56,649 nt of DNA from Clostridia bacterium 41_269 (GCA_001508005.1 LGEZ01000014.1:1-56649); one strand, 5' to 3'; shown: positions 7,094-16,332, counted from the first letter of the stretch. Notes: generated by a model from the letters alone, not told the origin. Numbers and translations are program-made.

Positions 7094-8251
7094 GTGGATA
7101 AGTTGATCGAAAAAGTAAAGAAAACCATAGAGAAATTTAAACTCTTAAATAAAGGGGAAAAGGTCCTTTTGGGGGTTTCTGGAGGTGCTGATTCCATTGC
7201 CCTTACCCATGTAATGCACCGCCTTAAAGGGGAATACGATATAAGCCTTCACATTGCCCATCTTAATCACATGCTGCGGGGTGAGGAAGCGGAAAGAGAT
7301 GCCCAATTTGTATCTGCTTTTGCCGAAAAAATGGGCATAGACTGCACCGTTGGATATGCTGATGTAGCTCTGCTTGCAGAGAGGGAGAAGCTTTCCCTGG
7401 AGGAGGCTGCCAGAAAGGCCAGATATGAATTTTTGACTGGGACGGCAGAAAAAATAGGAGCGTCAAAAATTGCTGTGGGGCACCATGCCGATGACAGAGC
7501 CGAGACCCTTCTTCTCCACCTGCTTCGGGGCACAGGGCCTGAAGGGCTTGAAGGGATTAGGCCCAAATATAAAAATATCATAAGGCCCCTTATTAAGGTT
7601 ACCCGTGAAGAAATTGAGATATACTGTTCAGAACACAACCTTTCCTTTGTATGGGATTCCACCAATGAAGAGGTCATATTTACGCGGAATAAAATCAGGC
7701 ATCAGCTGTTGCCCATGCTGAAGGATTATAATCCAAACATTATCGAAGCTTTAAACAGGACTGCAGAAATCCTATTGTTTGAAAACGAATATATGGACGT
7801 AGAAACCCGTAAAGTTTTTAAGGAAGCAGTGATTTCTGAAAAGGACGGACAGAAGTTAAAACTCCGCCTAGAAAAGTTTTTACCTCTTCATACTGCTCTG
7901 CAGAGAAGGCTCATAAGGTACTGCTATACTTTGATCACGGGGATTGAAGAGGGGCTGGAATATAAACATGTGGAAAGGGTAAGGGAGTTTATTTTTGAAG
8001 GTTCCACCGGTAAAAAAATTGATCTGCCTGGTGGTGCCGCTGCTTATAAAACATATGGTTCGGTTGTATTTTTTAAGGAAAATTTTGATTTGAATAGGGA
8101 AGGAGTAAAATACCACAGGAAAATAGCGGTTCCTGGAACCACAGTGATACCAGAAGCCGGTGCCGTGATAAAAACAGAAATATTATCTGCAGAAGAAGTG
8201 GGAAATGAATATTTTTTTTTCACCTCCAGAAAGGGCATTTATGGATTATAA
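7094..8251 (+). CDS. tilS: tRNA(Ile)-lysidine synthase, N-terminal part (frameshifted)
   Basis: TilS converts cytidine-34 of tRNA-Ile(CAT) to lysidine using ATP and lysine. The PP-loop SGGADS lies near residue 30; GHHADDRAETLLLHLLRG and FTRNKIRHQLLP are also typical. The frame continues to 8251, but the last ~12 residues are out of register. The missing C-terminal domain continues in the next frame at about 8222-8504. Removing one T from the nine-T run at 8212-8220 restores one protein of about 470 residues. The start may be GTG 7094 or, with a better site (AGGTGG), TTG 7103. ftsH follows; hpt, often between them, is absent. Confidence 0.9.
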   Translation: MDKLIEKVKKTIEKFKLLNKGEKVLLGVSGGADSIALTHVMHRLKGEYDISLHIAHLNHMLRGEEAERDAQFVSAFAEKMGIDCTVGYADVALLAEREKLSLEEAARKARYEFLTGTAEKIGASKIAVGHHADDRAETLLLHLLRGTGPEGLEGIRPKYKNIIRPLIKVTREEIEIYCSEHNLSFVWDSTNEEVIFTRNKIRHQLLPMLKDYNPNIIEALNRTAEILLFENEYMDVETRKVFKEAVISEKDGQKLKLRLEKFLPLHTALQRRLIRYCYTLITGIEEGLEYKHVERVREFIFEGSTGKKIDLPGGAAAYKTYGSVVFFKENFDLNREGVKYHRKIAVPGTTVIPEAGAVIKTEILSAEEVGNEYFFFTSRKGIYGL

Positions 8252-8504
8252 TAAAATTGAGCTGCCCCTCACTGCGCGTTCCAGGACAGATGGAGACAGC
8301 TATAATCCCTTGGGGTTAAAGGGGAATAAAAAAATCAAAGAAATTCTTATTGATGCCAAGGTTCCACGGGAAAAAAGGGAAAAGATCCCCGTCGTGCTGG
8401 ATCAAAAAGGTATTGTATGGCTTGCTGGATTTAGAATTGCCGAGAGGGTTAAAATAACGGATAATACGGAGAAGATCCTACGTATTGATTATAAAGCAGA
8501 TTAA
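8205..8504 (+). CDS. tilS: TilS C-terminal domain in the +1 frame
   Basis: The segment ELPLTARSRTDGDSYNPLGL followed by KKIKEILIDAKVPREKREKI and WLAGFRIAERVKIT is the characteristic TilS C-terminal tRNA-binding domain. It has no credible start or ribosome binding site of its own: the nominal ATG at 8205 lies inside the upstream frame. It is the separated tail of the gene at 7094, split at the T9 run 8212-8220. Confidence 0.85.
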   Translation: MNIFFSPPERAFMDYNKIELPLTARSRTDGDSYNPLGLKGNKKIKEILIDAKVPREKREKIPVVLDQKGIVWLAGFRIAERVKITDNTEKILRIDYKAD

Positions 8505-8530
8505 ATAGGAGTAATGAACATATGTTATAT

Positions 8531-8559
8531 TTGAGTTTTGCTTTTTATTATGATAAAAT
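8531..8559 (+). promoter_or_regulatory. Probable sigma-A promoter for ftsH
   Basis: TTGAGT at 8531-8536 and TAAAAT at 8554-8559 have a 17-base spacer. They lie just after the tilS tail and before the hairpin at 8570-8595. Confidence 0.5.
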
Positions 8560-8569
8560 GTTTATTCAT

Positions 8570-8595
8570 AAAATGCACTAATTTCAGTGCATTTT
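8570..8595. promoter_or_regulatory. 10-bp inverted repeat in the ftsH leader
   Basis: AAAATGCACT and AGTGCATTTT are perfect complements around a 6-base loop. It would fall at the very start of the ftsH transcript. It could be a weak terminator or attenuator (only four T follow) or an operator. Confidence 0.5.
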
Positions 8596-8653
8596 ACAGT
8601 GGATTTTGGCATTATAGGAAAGCACCTGCGTTTTTTTGAAAGGAGGGAAATTT

Positions 8654-10642
8654 TTGCATAATAGAATTCTCAAGAATCTTGCCATATATCTGCTTATAGT
8701 TTTTATAGCCGTTTCCATCGTAAGGTGGGCTACTCCCACAGAAAGTGAAGTGGAAGAAATAAATTATACCACTTTTATGGAAAAGGTAGAGGACGGTCAG
8801 GTTAGCGAAGTGTCCATGGTAAGCGATAATAACATCTACAGAGTAGTGGGTCAGTATAAAAATGGTAAGGAATTTACCCTTGAAGCTCCTGTGGAGCCGG
8901 GGTTAATAGAAACCCTAAGGGCCAAGGGAGTGGTGGTAGACATTAAGTCTCCTCCAGAACCTCCCTGGTGGACCAATCTTTTAGGTACTTTTCTGCCCAT
9001 ACTTCTCCTTGTGGGACTTGTGCTTTTTATGATGCAGCAGACCCAAGGCGGAGGCAGCAGAGTTATGCAGTTTGGAAAAAGCCGGGCACGGCTGCATACC
9101 GGCGATAGAAGAAAGGTGACCTTTGCTGATGTTGCCGGTGCCGATGAGGTAAAAGAAGAGCTTCAGGAGATTGTGGAGTATCTTAAAAACCCCAAAAAAT
9201 TCAGTGAGCTGGGAGCCCGCATTCCCAAGGGTGTGCTGCTTTACGGTCCTCCTGGAACAGGTAAAACCTTGGTAGCTAGAGCCGTTGCTGGCGAAGCAGA
9301 TGTGCCCTTTTTCAGCATAAGCGGTTCTGATTTTGTAGAAATGTTTGTTGGTGTAGGAGCTTCCAGGGTTAGGGACCTTTTTGATCAGGCTAAAAGAAAC
9401 GCTCCCTGTATTGTATTTATTGATGAAATTGATGCGGTAGGTAGGCAGCGTGGTGCAGGTCTGGGAGGTGGCCACGACGAAAGGGAGCAGACTTTAAACC
9501 AGCTCCTCGTGGAGATGGATGGTTTTGAACCCAATGAAGGCATAATTATAATCGCAGCCACAAACCGACCGGATATTTTGGATCCTGCACTGCTGCGTCC
9601 GGGACGCTTTGACCGTCAGATAACCATGGATGTTCCCGATATCCAGGGGAGAGAAGAGATTCTTAAGGTTCACATGAAAGGAAAGCCTTTGGCTCCTGAC
9701 GTGGACATAAATGTTCTGGCACGGCGTACTCCTGGGTTTACCGGAGCCGATCTGGCAAATCTGGTCAATGAAGCGGCCCTTCTATCCGCTAGAAGGGGCC
9801 AGAAAATGATTACCATGGATGCCCTTGAGGAGAGCATTGAAAGGGTTATTGCGGGTCCGGAGAAGAAATCCAGGGTTATGAGCGAATTTGAAAAGAGGCT
9901 GGTTTCTTACCATGAGGCAGGCCATGCCCTGGTGGGCCATCTTTTACCCCATACGGATCCTCTGCATAAGGTGTCCATTATTCCCAGGGGGCGTGCTGGT
10001 GGATATACCCTTCTTCTACCCCGGGAGGATAGGAGGTATATGACCAAATCTCAGATTTTGGACCAGGTGACCATGCTCCTGGGAGGAAGGGTTGCTGAAG
10101 AGCTTATTTTGAAAGAGATCAGCACCGGTGCTCAAAATGACCTGGAAAGGGCAACGGAATTGGTAAGAAAAATGATTACGGAATACGGTATGTCTGAAGA
10201 ATTGGGTCCCCTGACCTTCGGAACCAGACACGAACAGGTATTTTTGGGAAGGGATATTGCCCGGGAGCGCAACTATTCGGAAGCTGTAGCATTTTCCATT
10301 GATAAGGAAGCAAGGAGAATAATAGAGGAGTGCTATGCTAGGGCTAAAGAGCTTATACAAAATAATGTTGACAAACTGCATTTAATTGCAGAAACTCTAA
10401 TGGAAAAGGAAACCTTAGAAGCAGAAGAGTTTACTGCCCTGCTTGAAGGAGCTAAAAAGCACTCCAAAGCTCCTGAAGAAGGAGAAAAAACCCTTGAAGC
10501 TTCTACTGATAAGAAAGATGCCGAGGATAAAGGGGAAAGTGCTGCAAGTAGCTCATTGAATCCGCACCCCGCAGGCTTTTCTGTCAGCAGCAGCAAACCC
10601 TTTATAATGTTAAACTATAACTACTGTCACGATATGGTTTAA
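8654..10642 (+). CDS. ftsH: ATP-dependent zinc metalloprotease FtsH
   Basis: This is a membrane-anchored AAA+ protease that degrades membrane and regulatory proteins. Residues: membrane segment ~6-24, extracytoplasmic domain, second membrane segment ~112-130 ([20 protein letters not shown]), Walker A GPPGTGKT near 197, Walker B IVFIDEID near 254, a second-region-of-homology Arg pair (LLRPGRFDR), and the zinc site HEAGH near 419. I chose TTG 8654 because AGGAGGG lies seven bases upstream; the in-frame TTG at 8636 precedes that site. The protein is 662 residues. Its stop overlaps the ndk ribosome-binding region. Confidence 0.97.
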   Translation: MHNRILKNLAIYLLIVFIAVSIVRWATPTESEVEEINYTTFMEKVEDGQVSEVSMVSDNNIYRVVGQYKNGKEFTLEAPVEPGLIETLRAKGVVVDIKSPPEPPWWTNLLGTFLPILLLVGLVLFMMQQTQGGGSRVMQFGKSRARLHTGDRRKVTFADVAGADEVKEELQEIVEYLKNPKKFSELGARIPKGVLLYGPPGTGKTLVARAVAGEADVPFFSISGSDFVEMFVGVGASRVRDLFDQAKRNAPCIVFIDEIDAVGRQRGAGLGGGHDEREQTLNQLLVEMDGFEPNEGIIIIAATNRPDILDPALLRPGRFDRQITMDVPDIQGREEILKVHMKGKPLAPDVDINVLARRTPGFTGADLANLVNEAALLSARRGQKMITMDALEESIERVIAGPEKKSRVMSEFEKRLVSYHEAGHALVGHLLPHTDPLHKVSIIPRGRAGGYTLLLPREDRRYMTKSQILDQVTMLLGGRVAEELILKEISTGAQNDLERATELVRKMITEYGMSEELGPLTFGTRHEQVFLGRDIARERNYSEAVAFSIDKEARRIIEECYARAKELIQNNVDKLHLIAETLMEKETLEAEEFTALLEGAKKHSKAPEEGEKTLEASTDKKDAEDKGESAASSSLNPHPAGFSVSSSKPFIMLNYNYCHDMV

Positions 10643-10655
10643 GGAGGCGGTGTCT

Positions 10656-11105
10656 TTGGAAAGAACCTTTGTAATGATTAAGCCCGACGGGGTGCAGAGA
10701 AACCTTATCGGGAAAATCATTTCGCGTTTTGAGGAAAAGGGGTTGAAAATAGCGGCTCTTAAACTGATGAAGCTGGATGAAAACACAGCAAGGGAGCATT
10801 ATAAGGAGCACGTAAACAAACCCTTTTTCCCCGGGCTTTTGGAGTATATAACTTCTGGACCTGTGGTGGCAATGGTTCTGGAAGGTAAAAATGCGGTAGA
10901 TGAAGTAAGAAAGATGATGGGTAAGACCAATCCCCAGGAAGCCCTTCCGGGAACCATAAGGGGAGATTTTGGTCTGGAAATCGGCCGCAATGTCATCCAT
11001 GGTGCGGATTCTAAGGAAAGCGCTGAGAGAGAAATTTCCCTATACTTCACCAGTGATGAAATTTTAAGCTATGATAAAGATGTGGATGTCTGGTTGTATG
11101 AATAG
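10656..11105 (+). CDS. ndk: Nucleoside diphosphate kinase
   Basis: Ndk transfers the gamma-phosphate between nucleoside triphosphates and diphosphates through a phospho-histidine. The N-terminus ([18 protein letters not shown]) and the active-site segment [16 protein letters not shown] are intact. With TTG 10656 the product is 149 residues, the normal bacterial length, and GGAGG lies eight bases before; GTG 10650 is in frame but too close to the site. ndk follows ftsH by 13 bases and ends in a terminator. Confidence 0.95.
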   Translation: MERTFVMIKPDGVQRNLIGKIISRFEEKGLKIAALKLMKLDENTAREHYKEHVNKPFFPGLLEYITSGPVVAMVLEGKNAVDEVRKMMGKTNPQEALPGTIRGDFGLEIGRNVIHGADSKESAEREISLYFTSDEILSYDKDVDVWLYE

Positions 11106-11160
11106 TACCTTTTCGTAATTAATTTCGTAATTAATTTAGTCCTTTATTTACTGTAAATGA

Positions 11161-11191
11161 AAAGTACCTGCCCTGTGCAGGTACTTTTTTA
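11161..11191 (+). terminator. Terminator after ndk
   Basis: AAAAGTACCTG / CAGGTACTTTTTT has a short loop and a T run. Confidence 0.9.
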
Positions 11192-11256
11192 AAAATTGGA
11201 AAATATTTTTCCTTACCCTCATATCTTTAATAAAAAGGGAAAAATGGGGGTAAAAT

Positions 11257-11610
11257 TTGTTGGACTTTGAAATGAGATATAATCTTATCCTTTCAACTGA
11301 TGATGTACGGGTAGCCAGCTATATTGCTAAGGGATTGGTAGATATTTGGGGAAAAGAAAAAATATGGGCTAGGGGAATTGTTCGTGAAGCCCTTGAGGCT
11401 CAGGAAGCCAGGATTTTGACAGGGATTAGGGATGTAGAAGGAGTTCCTCCCCTAAAGGTGCTGGAATATGTCAGGGCGGTGGGGATGAGGTTTAATGTGG
11501 ATGTTGTTGCAGCTGAGATTGTAGGAGATGTTTCTTTAAGGGCAGTTCTGTCAGCAGCGGAGCAGGCCCTTATGGTTGAAAAGATAAGGCCCAGTCAAAT
11601 TCGAATGTAA
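11257..11610 (+). CDS. Formiminotransferase (FTCD)-like single-domain protein
   Basis: The 117-residue protein resembles the C-terminal subdomain of glutamate formiminotransferase: RYNLILSTDDVRVASYIAKG, then PLKVLEYVRAVGMRFNVDVV and AAEIVGDVSLRAVLSAAEQA follow the family pattern (…NTDD…A..IA…, PL..V.E.VR…, EIVG…AL..AAE). The N-terminal catalytic subdomain is missing, so an enzyme role is doubtful; folate binding or regulation is possible. It heads the folP-folB-folK cluster, which supports a folate link. The start is TTG 11257 or 11260 behind GGGGGT. The family call is from memory of the pattern. Confidence 0.5.
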   Translation: MLDFEMRYNLILSTDDVRVASYIAKGLVDIWGKEKIWARGIVREALEAQEARILTGIRDVEGVPPLKVLEYVRAVGMRFNVDVVAAEIVGDVSLRAVLSAAEQALMVEKIRPSQIRM

Positions 11611-11623
11611 AGAGGAGATGCAG

Positions 11624-12820
11624 GTGCGCTACGATATTTTCCCTGTTAACGTAGATACCCCAGGTGCTGTGGAAAAGATTATGAAGGAAATAGGAGTATG
11701 GCCTGAGGGTATTTCCATAATGGCTCCCAAAGGGAAATTTTTTACTTTAAAAGTGGGACCATTAAAACCCCAGGCAGCTCACATATTAAAGCAGGAAATG
11801 CTTTCAAAAGGAGGAGAAGCTGCTTTAAAAGGCAGTATTCTCTGCGGTGATGATTCTACCTACGCCCTGCTTATGGGAACATGGTCCCAGTTTCAGAAGG
11901 TGATTCCCAAGCTTAAACAGCAGCCCTTTGGCTTAAAAGATCTGGGAGAAGAACTGGAAACTGCTTTGGAATATCTATTGGACACAAGAAAAGTATGGAA
12001 AATTTCCTGCAGGGAAAAAGAACTTGTGGTGGGCAGAAAAACCCTTATAATGGGCATATTAAATGTTACTCCAGATTCCTTTTCCGACGGCGGCCTCTAT
12101 AATAATCCTGAGGCTGCTTTAAAAAGGGCGCTGGAAATGGAGGAGCAGGGGGCTGACATTATTGATGTAGGAGCTGAATCCACCCGCCCTGGCTTTGACC
12201 CTGTACCCGAGGAAGAAGAAATTTCAAGGCTCATGCCTGTTTTGAAAAAGCTGGTGGGCAGGGTTAAGGTTCCCATTTCTGTTGATACGTACAAAAGCAG
12301 GGTTGCCCGTCTTGCCCTTGAATTGGGAGCAGATATTATAAATGATGTTTCTGGACTTTCAGATCCCCACATGGCAGAAACAGCAGCAGAATATAATGCG
12401 CCCGTAATTATTATGCACAGTGTCCCGGAAAATACGGAAAATATTCTTGAGGGTGTAATAAGGACCTTAAGGAAGAAAAAGGAGCTTGCTGAGGAAAAGG
12501 GAATAAAAAGGGAAAGTATAATTCTTGATCCAGGAATAGGTTTTGCCAAGGATACCCGCCAGAATCTGGAGTTGATAAATGGGCTTGATGCTCTGAAGGT
12601 GCTGGGTCAGCCCATTCTCCTTGGGGTGTCCAGGAAATCGGTAATAGGAAATGTGCTGAAACTCCCTCCAGGGGAGCGGCTGGAAGGTACTGCAGCTGCA
12701 GTAACTGTGGGAATTGTTCGGGGAGCGGATATTGTGAGGGTACATGATGTAAAGGAAATGGTTCGGGTGGTCCGAATGACCGATGCCCTTTTGGGAAAAG
12801 GTGAAGGAGATGGATGGTAG
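11624..12820 (+). CDS. folP: Dihydropteroate synthase with N-terminal extension
   Basis: FolP joins p-aminobenzoate to hydroxymethyl-dihydropterin diphosphate. The TIM-barrel motifs are complete: GILNVTPDSFSDGG near residue 145, DVGAESTRPG, SVDTYKS, NDVSG, LDPGIGFAKD, GVSRKS and RVHDV. About 135 residues precede the first motif, far more than in Bacillus FolP; similar long forms occur in Clostridia. I prefer GTG 11624 because GAGGAG then has normal spacing; ATG 11618 is nearly on top of that site. folB overlaps the 3' end. Confidence 0.94.
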   Translation: MRYDIFPVNVDTPGAVEKIMKEIGVWPEGISIMAPKGKFFTLKVGPLKPQAAHILKQEMLSKGGEAALKGSILCGDDSTYALLMGTWSQFQKVIPKLKQQPFGLKDLGEELETALEYLLDTRKVWKISCREKELVVGRKTLIMGILNVTPDSFSDGGLYNNPEAALKRALEMEEQGADIIDVGAESTRPGFDPVPEEEEISRLMPVLKKLVGRVKVPISVDTYKSRVARLALELGADIINDVSGLSDPHMAETAAEYNAPVIIMHSVPENTENILEGVIRTLRKKKELAEEKGIKRESIILDPGIGFAKDTRQNLELINGLDALKVLGQPILLGVSRKSVIGNVLKLPPGERLEGTAAAVTVGIVRGADIVRVHDVKEMVRVVRMTDALLGKGEGDGW

Positions 12821-13184
12821 GATCACCCTTAAAGGGATAAAGCTGTATGGCTTTCACGGTATTCTGCCCCACGAAAGGAAAAAGGGACAGGTTTTTGAAA
12901 TTGATGTGGAAGTTGATTTAATCTGGGATAAGGGGATTTTTAGGGACACTTTAGAGAATACTGTGGACTATTCCCAGATATATGGGGCTGTTGTGGAGGT
13001 TTTTAATTCGAAAAGGTATAATCTTATTGAAGCCCTTGCCTGCACTTTAGCGGAAAGGATAATTAGGGATTTCCCCGTGAAGAAAGTAGAGGTGAGGGTT
13101 CGCAAGCCCAATGCTCCTGTGGGAGGGCAGATTGATTTTGCTGAAGTAAGTGCTGTTATGTATGGGGACTTAAGGGATAGTTAA
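12810..13184 (+). CDS. folB: Dihydroneopterin aldolase
   Basis: FolB cleaves dihydroneopterin to hydroxymethyl-dihydropterin and glycolaldehyde. The 124-residue protein shows the family start ITLKGIKLYGFHGILPHERK, the YNLIEALA helix with the conserved Glu, and the VRVRKPNAPV end motif. ATG 12810 lies inside the last codons of folP (11-base overlap), which points to translational coupling; a longer reading from 12783 lacks a binding site. Confidence 0.93.
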   Translation: MDGRITLKGIKLYGFHGILPHERKKGQVFEIDVEVDLIWDKGIFRDTLENTVDYSQIYGAVVEVFNSKRYNLIEALACTLAERIIRDFPVKKVEVRVRKPNAPVGGQIDFAEVSAVMYGDLRDS

Positions 13185-13218
13185 TATTAAGGCAGCACAG
13201 GATGGGGATGAAATACCA

Positions 13219-13722
13219 ATGGTGCACGAGGTTTTTTTGGGTCTTGGTACAAACCTTGGATGCAGGGAAAAAAATCTCAGGGATGCCCTAAATAAAGTCA
13301 GGAACCATGAAAAAATTTTTTTAGAAAGAACATCGTCCATTTACGAAACCCGACCGGTGGGCGGTCCCCAAGGACAGCCCTGGTTTCTTAATATGGTGGT
13401 TCAAGTTAAAACTTATCTTAAACCCCATGATCTGTTAAGGGAGCTTAAGGCCATTGAGAAGGAAATGGGTAGAAAGCCCGGGGTGCGCTTTGGACCCAGG
13501 GAAATAGATCTGGACATCCTTCTTTTTGACAGTGTAACTATTAAAACTGATCAGCTGGAGATTCCCCATCCAAGGCTCAAAGAGAGGGCTTTCGTGCTAG
13601 TTCCCCTTCTTGAAATTTGTCCCGCTGCCAGGCTTCCCGACGGTACCCTTCTTAAGGGTGTTCTTGAAAAGCTTAATCCTTCTTTGGAAGATGTTGTTTT
13701 TTATAAGGGCTCTCCGATATAA
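13219..13722 (+). CDS. folK: HPPK: hydroxymethyl-dihydropterin pyrophosphokinase
   Basis: FolK transfers pyrophosphate from ATP to hydroxymethyl-dihydropterin, directly before FolP in the pathway. The motifs FLGLGTNLG, RPVGGPQGQPWFLNMVV, GRKPGVRFGPREIDLDILLF and IPHPRLKERAFVLVPL are complete, including the two Asp of the metal site. It is the last gene of the folP-folB-folK group; the next operon has its own RNA leader. Confidence 0.94.
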   Translation: MVHEVFLGLGTNLGCREKNLRDALNKVRNHEKIFLERTSSIYETRPVGGPQGQPWFLNMVVQVKTYLKPHDLLRELKAIEKEMGRKPGVRFGPREIDLDILLFDSVTIKTDQLEIPHPRLKERAFVLVPLLEICPAARLPDGTLLKGVLEKLNPSLEDVVFYKGSPI

Positions 13723-13749
13723 AAGTGGGATGTAATATCTTCTGCTTTA

Positions 13750-13780
13750 TCCGCTTGGATCCTGTGAGGACCGAGACGGA
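13750..13780 (+). ncRNA. Candidate pan-motif RNA (leader of the pantothenate operon)
   Basis: One hairpin has stem segments TCCG, CTTGG and TCCT pairing with AGGA, CCGAG and CGGA around a GTG loop. A single bulged A interrupts each side, at 13759 and 13776. Two conserved bulged adenosines in a stem upstream of pan genes is the hallmark of the pan motif, a presumed cis-regulatory RNA described from comparative genomics. The downstream genes include panC and panD, and a terminator follows at 13798. I inferred this fold by hand. Confidence 0.65.
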
Positions 13781-13797
13781 AGTGGTGATGCTGGTAT

Positions 13798-13835
13798 GCC
13801 TTCCGTACCCTTTGGTCCGGAAGGCTTATTTTTTA
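13798..13835 (+). terminator. Intrinsic terminator in the pan leader (probable attenuator)
   Basis: GCCTTCCG / CGGAAGGC has an inner ACC/GGT pair and is followed by TTATTTTTTA. It lies between the pan-type hairpin and the first gene, so read-through would control the operon. Confidence 0.75.
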
Positions 13836-13849
13836 CTGGGGGGTTTTTT

Positions 13850-14758
13850 ATGCGCATGGGATTTATAGGAGCAGGGGTCGTGGGTACTGCCATGGGAAAG
13901 ATCCTTAAGGGAAAGGGATTTGAAATAGTGGGCTACTGCAGCAGGTCTCAAAAGTCTGCAGAAAGGGCTGCAGAGGTTACCGGCTCCAGGTGGTTTAAGG
14001 ATCCGGCAGATCTGGCATCAAGGTGTCAACTGCTGTTTATAACCACCCCTGATTCCGCCATCAGGGAAACTGCAGAAAAATTGGCAAAAAAGGGTGCTTT
14101 TTTTAAGGGCCAGGTGGTGGCTCATATGAGCGGCTCCCTTAAGGCTGATGTTCTTTCGCCGGCCCGGGATTTCGGTGCTTTTGTGCTGTCCATACATCCC
14201 ATTCAGTCCTGTGCGGATGTGGAACAGGGCATAAAAAATCTTTCCAGATCTGTTTTCAGCCTTGAGGGGGATAGGGAAGGAATTGAAGTGGGTAGAAGGA
14301 TTGTTGAAGCATTAGGGGGCAGGTATTTTATTTTGAGCGGAGAGGACAAAGCCCTTTATCATGCTGCTTTATGTATGGTTTCCAATTATCTTGTAGCACT
14401 ATTTTCCATAGGATCTCAAATCCTTTTGGCTGCAGAAATGGATAAAACTCTATTTGCGGAAGCCATTCTACCTTTAATGGAGGGAACCCTTGAAAATTTG
14501 AGGCATCTTAAACCTTCCGCAGCTTTAACGGGACCCATTGCTCGGGGAGATGCTGAAACGGTGGAAGCTCATTTAAGGGCATTGAAGGCTAAAGTGCCCC
14601 AATATCTTGAAGTGTATCGGCTTTTGGGTCTGGAAGCTTTAAAGCTTTCCCGAGAAAAGGGGAATATCAGTCCGGAAAGGATAAATGTCATCAGTAATCT
14701 TTTGAAGGAAAAATCAAAGGATGAACGCATCAAAGAGGGGGGAGGAGGATTAGGATGA
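13850..14758 (+). CDS. Rossmann-like/DUF2520 oxidoreductase
   Basis: The 302-residue protein begins with an NAD(P)-binding GFIGAGVVGTAMG fold and has the DUF2520 C-terminal helical domain (GEDKALYHAALCMVSNYLVA, then LTGPIARGDAETVEAHLRAL). It resembles ketopantoate and pyrroline-5-carboxylate reductases. It is the first gene of a pan operon and overlaps panC by four bases. A role as an alternative ketopantoate reductase is a reasonable inference, because no panE is visible here. ATG 13850 follows a G-rich stretch; the frame from 13796 lies inside the terminator. Confidence 0.8.
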   Translation: MRMGFIGAGVVGTAMGKILKGKGFEIVGYCSRSQKSAERAAEVTGSRWFKDPADLASRCQLLFITTPDSAIRETAEKLAKKGAFFKGQVVAHMSGSLKADVLSPARDFGAFVLSIHPIQSCADVEQGIKNLSRSVFSLEGDREGIEVGRRIVEALGGRYFILSGEDKALYHAALCMVSNYLVALFSIGSQILLAAEMDKTLFAEAILPLMEGTLENLRHLKPSAALTGPIARGDAETVEAHLRALKAKVPQYLEVYRLLGLEALKLSREKGNISPERINVISNLLKEKSKDERIKEGGGGLG

Positions 14759-15621
14759 TTGTGATAACCAGTGCTGTGGAGATGCAGAATCTCTGCAGAA
14801 GGCTCAAAATGCAGGGCAGGACCATTGGATTGGTTCCCACCATGGGTTACCTTCATGAAGGGCATTTAAGCTTGATGCGAAGGTCTGTAGAAGAGAATGA
14901 CTTTACCGTTGCCAGCATATTTGTGAATCCCACCCAGTTTGGTGAAAATGAGGACTACGATACCTATCCCAGAGATCTGGAAAGAGACAAGAAGCTGGCT
15001 GAAGAAGTGGGGGTGGATGCTGTTTTTGCCCCATCGGTGGAGGAAATGTATCCTTCGGGGTACTGTACCTATGTGGAAGTTTTGGGGCTTACAGAAGTAA
15101 TGTGCGGTGCTTCCAGACCAGGGCACTTTAGGGGCGTAACCACGGTGGTTTCAAAGCTGTTCAACATAACACAGCCCGACCGGGCATATTTTGGTCAGAA
15201 GGATGCCCAGCAGGCCCTTGTGATACGCAGAATGATAAGAGATCTTAATTTTCCTATAGAGATAGTTATTATGCCCATTGTAAGGGAAAGGGACGGACTG
15301 GCAATGAGTTCCCGCAACACGTATTTGAATGATGAGGAGAGAAAGGCAGCCCTTGTGGTTCCTAAAAGCCTCCAGAAGGGAAAGGAACTTCTCCTGTCAG
15401 GAGAAAAAAAGGCAGAGAGGATCATTTATGCTATTAAAAAGATAATCGAAGCTGAGCCCCTTGCCAAAATAGATTATGTTACCGTAAGGGACATAGAAAC
15501 CCTTAGGGAGGTTGAAACTATTAGCGGTCCCGTTCTTGTTGCTGTGGCGGTTTGGATAGGAAAAACCCGGCTTATCGATAACTTTGTTTGGGGGGATCAT
15601 CCGTGCTTCGAGAAATGCTGA
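14755..15621 (+). CDS. panC: Pantothenate synthetase
   Basis: PanC condenses pantoate and beta-alanine with ATP. The 288-residue protein has the nucleotidyl-transferase motif [13 protein letters not shown] near residue 30, [27 protein letters not shown] near 145 and the KMSKS-like [11 protein letters not shown] 14755 follows GGAGG, in an ATGA overlap with the DUF2520 gene. panD begins inside its 3' end. Confidence 0.96.
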   Translation: MIVITSAVEMQNLCRRLKMQGRTIGLVPTMGYLHEGHLSLMRRSVEENDFTVASIFVNPTQFGENEDYDTYPRDLERDKKLAEEVGVDAVFAPSVEEMYPSGYCTYVEVLGLTEVMCGASRPGHFRGVTTVVSKLFNITQPDRAYFGQKDAQQALVIRRMIRDLNFPIEIVIMPIVRERDGLAMSSRNTYLNDEERKAALVVPKSLQKGKELLLSGEKKAERIIYAIKKIIEAEPLAKIDYVTVRDIETLREVETISGPVLVAVAVWIGKTRLIDNFVWGDHPCFEKC

Positions 15622-15956
15622 GGAGTAAAATCCATCGGGTAAAGGTAACGGAAATAAATCTCAACTACGTAGGAAGTATTACCATAGATCGAAAGCTCCT
15701 TGAAGCAGCTTCCATTCTGCCCTATGAAAAGGTCCAGGTAGTAAACATAAATAACGGAAGCCGTTTTGAAACTTATGTTATGGAAGGGGAAAGGGAAGGG
15801 GAAATTTGCGTCAACGGAGCTGCTGCCCGTTTAGCTCAACCAGGTGATCTGCTGATCATTATGGCATACGGCTTCTTTACCGATGAAGAAGCAAAAAATT
15901 GGCATCCTCGGCTGGTGCTTGTGGATGACTATAACAGGATTGTGAAACAGTCTTGA
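15603..15956 (+). CDS. panD: Aspartate 1-decarboxylase
   Basis: PanD makes beta-alanine for PanC and becomes active by self-cleavage between Gly and Ser in [10 protein letters not shown] to form a pyruvoyl group. The 117-residue product has that site, plus [16 protein letters not shown] and [20 protein letters not shown] chose GTG 15603, eight bases after GGGGGG, because it gives the family N-terminus [12 protein letters not shown]. It overlaps panC by 19 bases. Confidence 0.94.
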   Translation: MLREMLRSKIHRVKVTEINLNYVGSITIDRKLLEAASILPYEKVQVVNINNGSRFETYVMEGEREGEICVNGAAARLAQPGDLLIIMAYGFFTDEEAKNWHPRLVLVDDYNRIVKQS

Positions 15957-15969
15957 TCTTTTTTATGAT

Positions 15970-16332
15970 TTAGTTTGTTTGTTCATCTTCGGATAAGAGC
16001 CTAAAACGGTCTCCAATATTTATAGGGATTCTTTTTGCAGTTCCCGCAGGAAGCTCAAGTACAGCTTTGCTTTCCGGCACAATTTTGCTGATTTTCCAAG
16101 GTTTCATGGATTCTATTATGTGAAGGACTTCGCAGTTTTCAGAAAGGAAAATGACGTCTATATCGTAGCTCATAAAAAAAGTATGAACAGCGTTGCAAGG
16201 CTCAATCCACAAACCGCGGTTTTCCTTCAGTGGCGGACTGAAGAGGAGGCCCTTTGCCCTTTTTAAAAAGCTTTTTGCCACCGAGACTTTTTCTGCAACT
16301 GTTTTGCCATTGGCCAGATTTGTTACTTTCAC
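15970..16332 (-). CDS. DUF192 family protein
   Basis: The 120-residue protein has the DUF192 pattern: AKSFLKRAKGLLFSPPL, then GLWIEPCNAVHTFFMSYDID and FLSENCEVLHIIESMKPWKI, then VLELPAGTAKRIPINIGDRF. The function of the family is not established. No signal peptide is present, unlike many family members. Start GTG at 16332, with AAGG upstream. It is convergent with panD; 13 bases separate them. Confidence 0.8.
   Translation of the reverse strand: MKVTNLANGKTVAEKVSVAKSFLKRAKGLLFSPPLKENRGLWIEPCNAVHTFFMSYDIDVIFLSENCEVLHIIESMKPWKISKIVPESKAVLELPAGTAKRIPINIGDRFRLLSEDEQTN

Noticed and set aside
11108-11137. Tandem TTTCGTAATTAA repeats after ndk
   Set aside because: Just a short low-complexity duplication in an intergenic space; no function suggested.
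12097-12872. Long antisense open frames opposite folP
   Set aside because: Low-complexity, Ser/Pro/Leu-rich shadows of the folP codons, with no ribosome binding sites.
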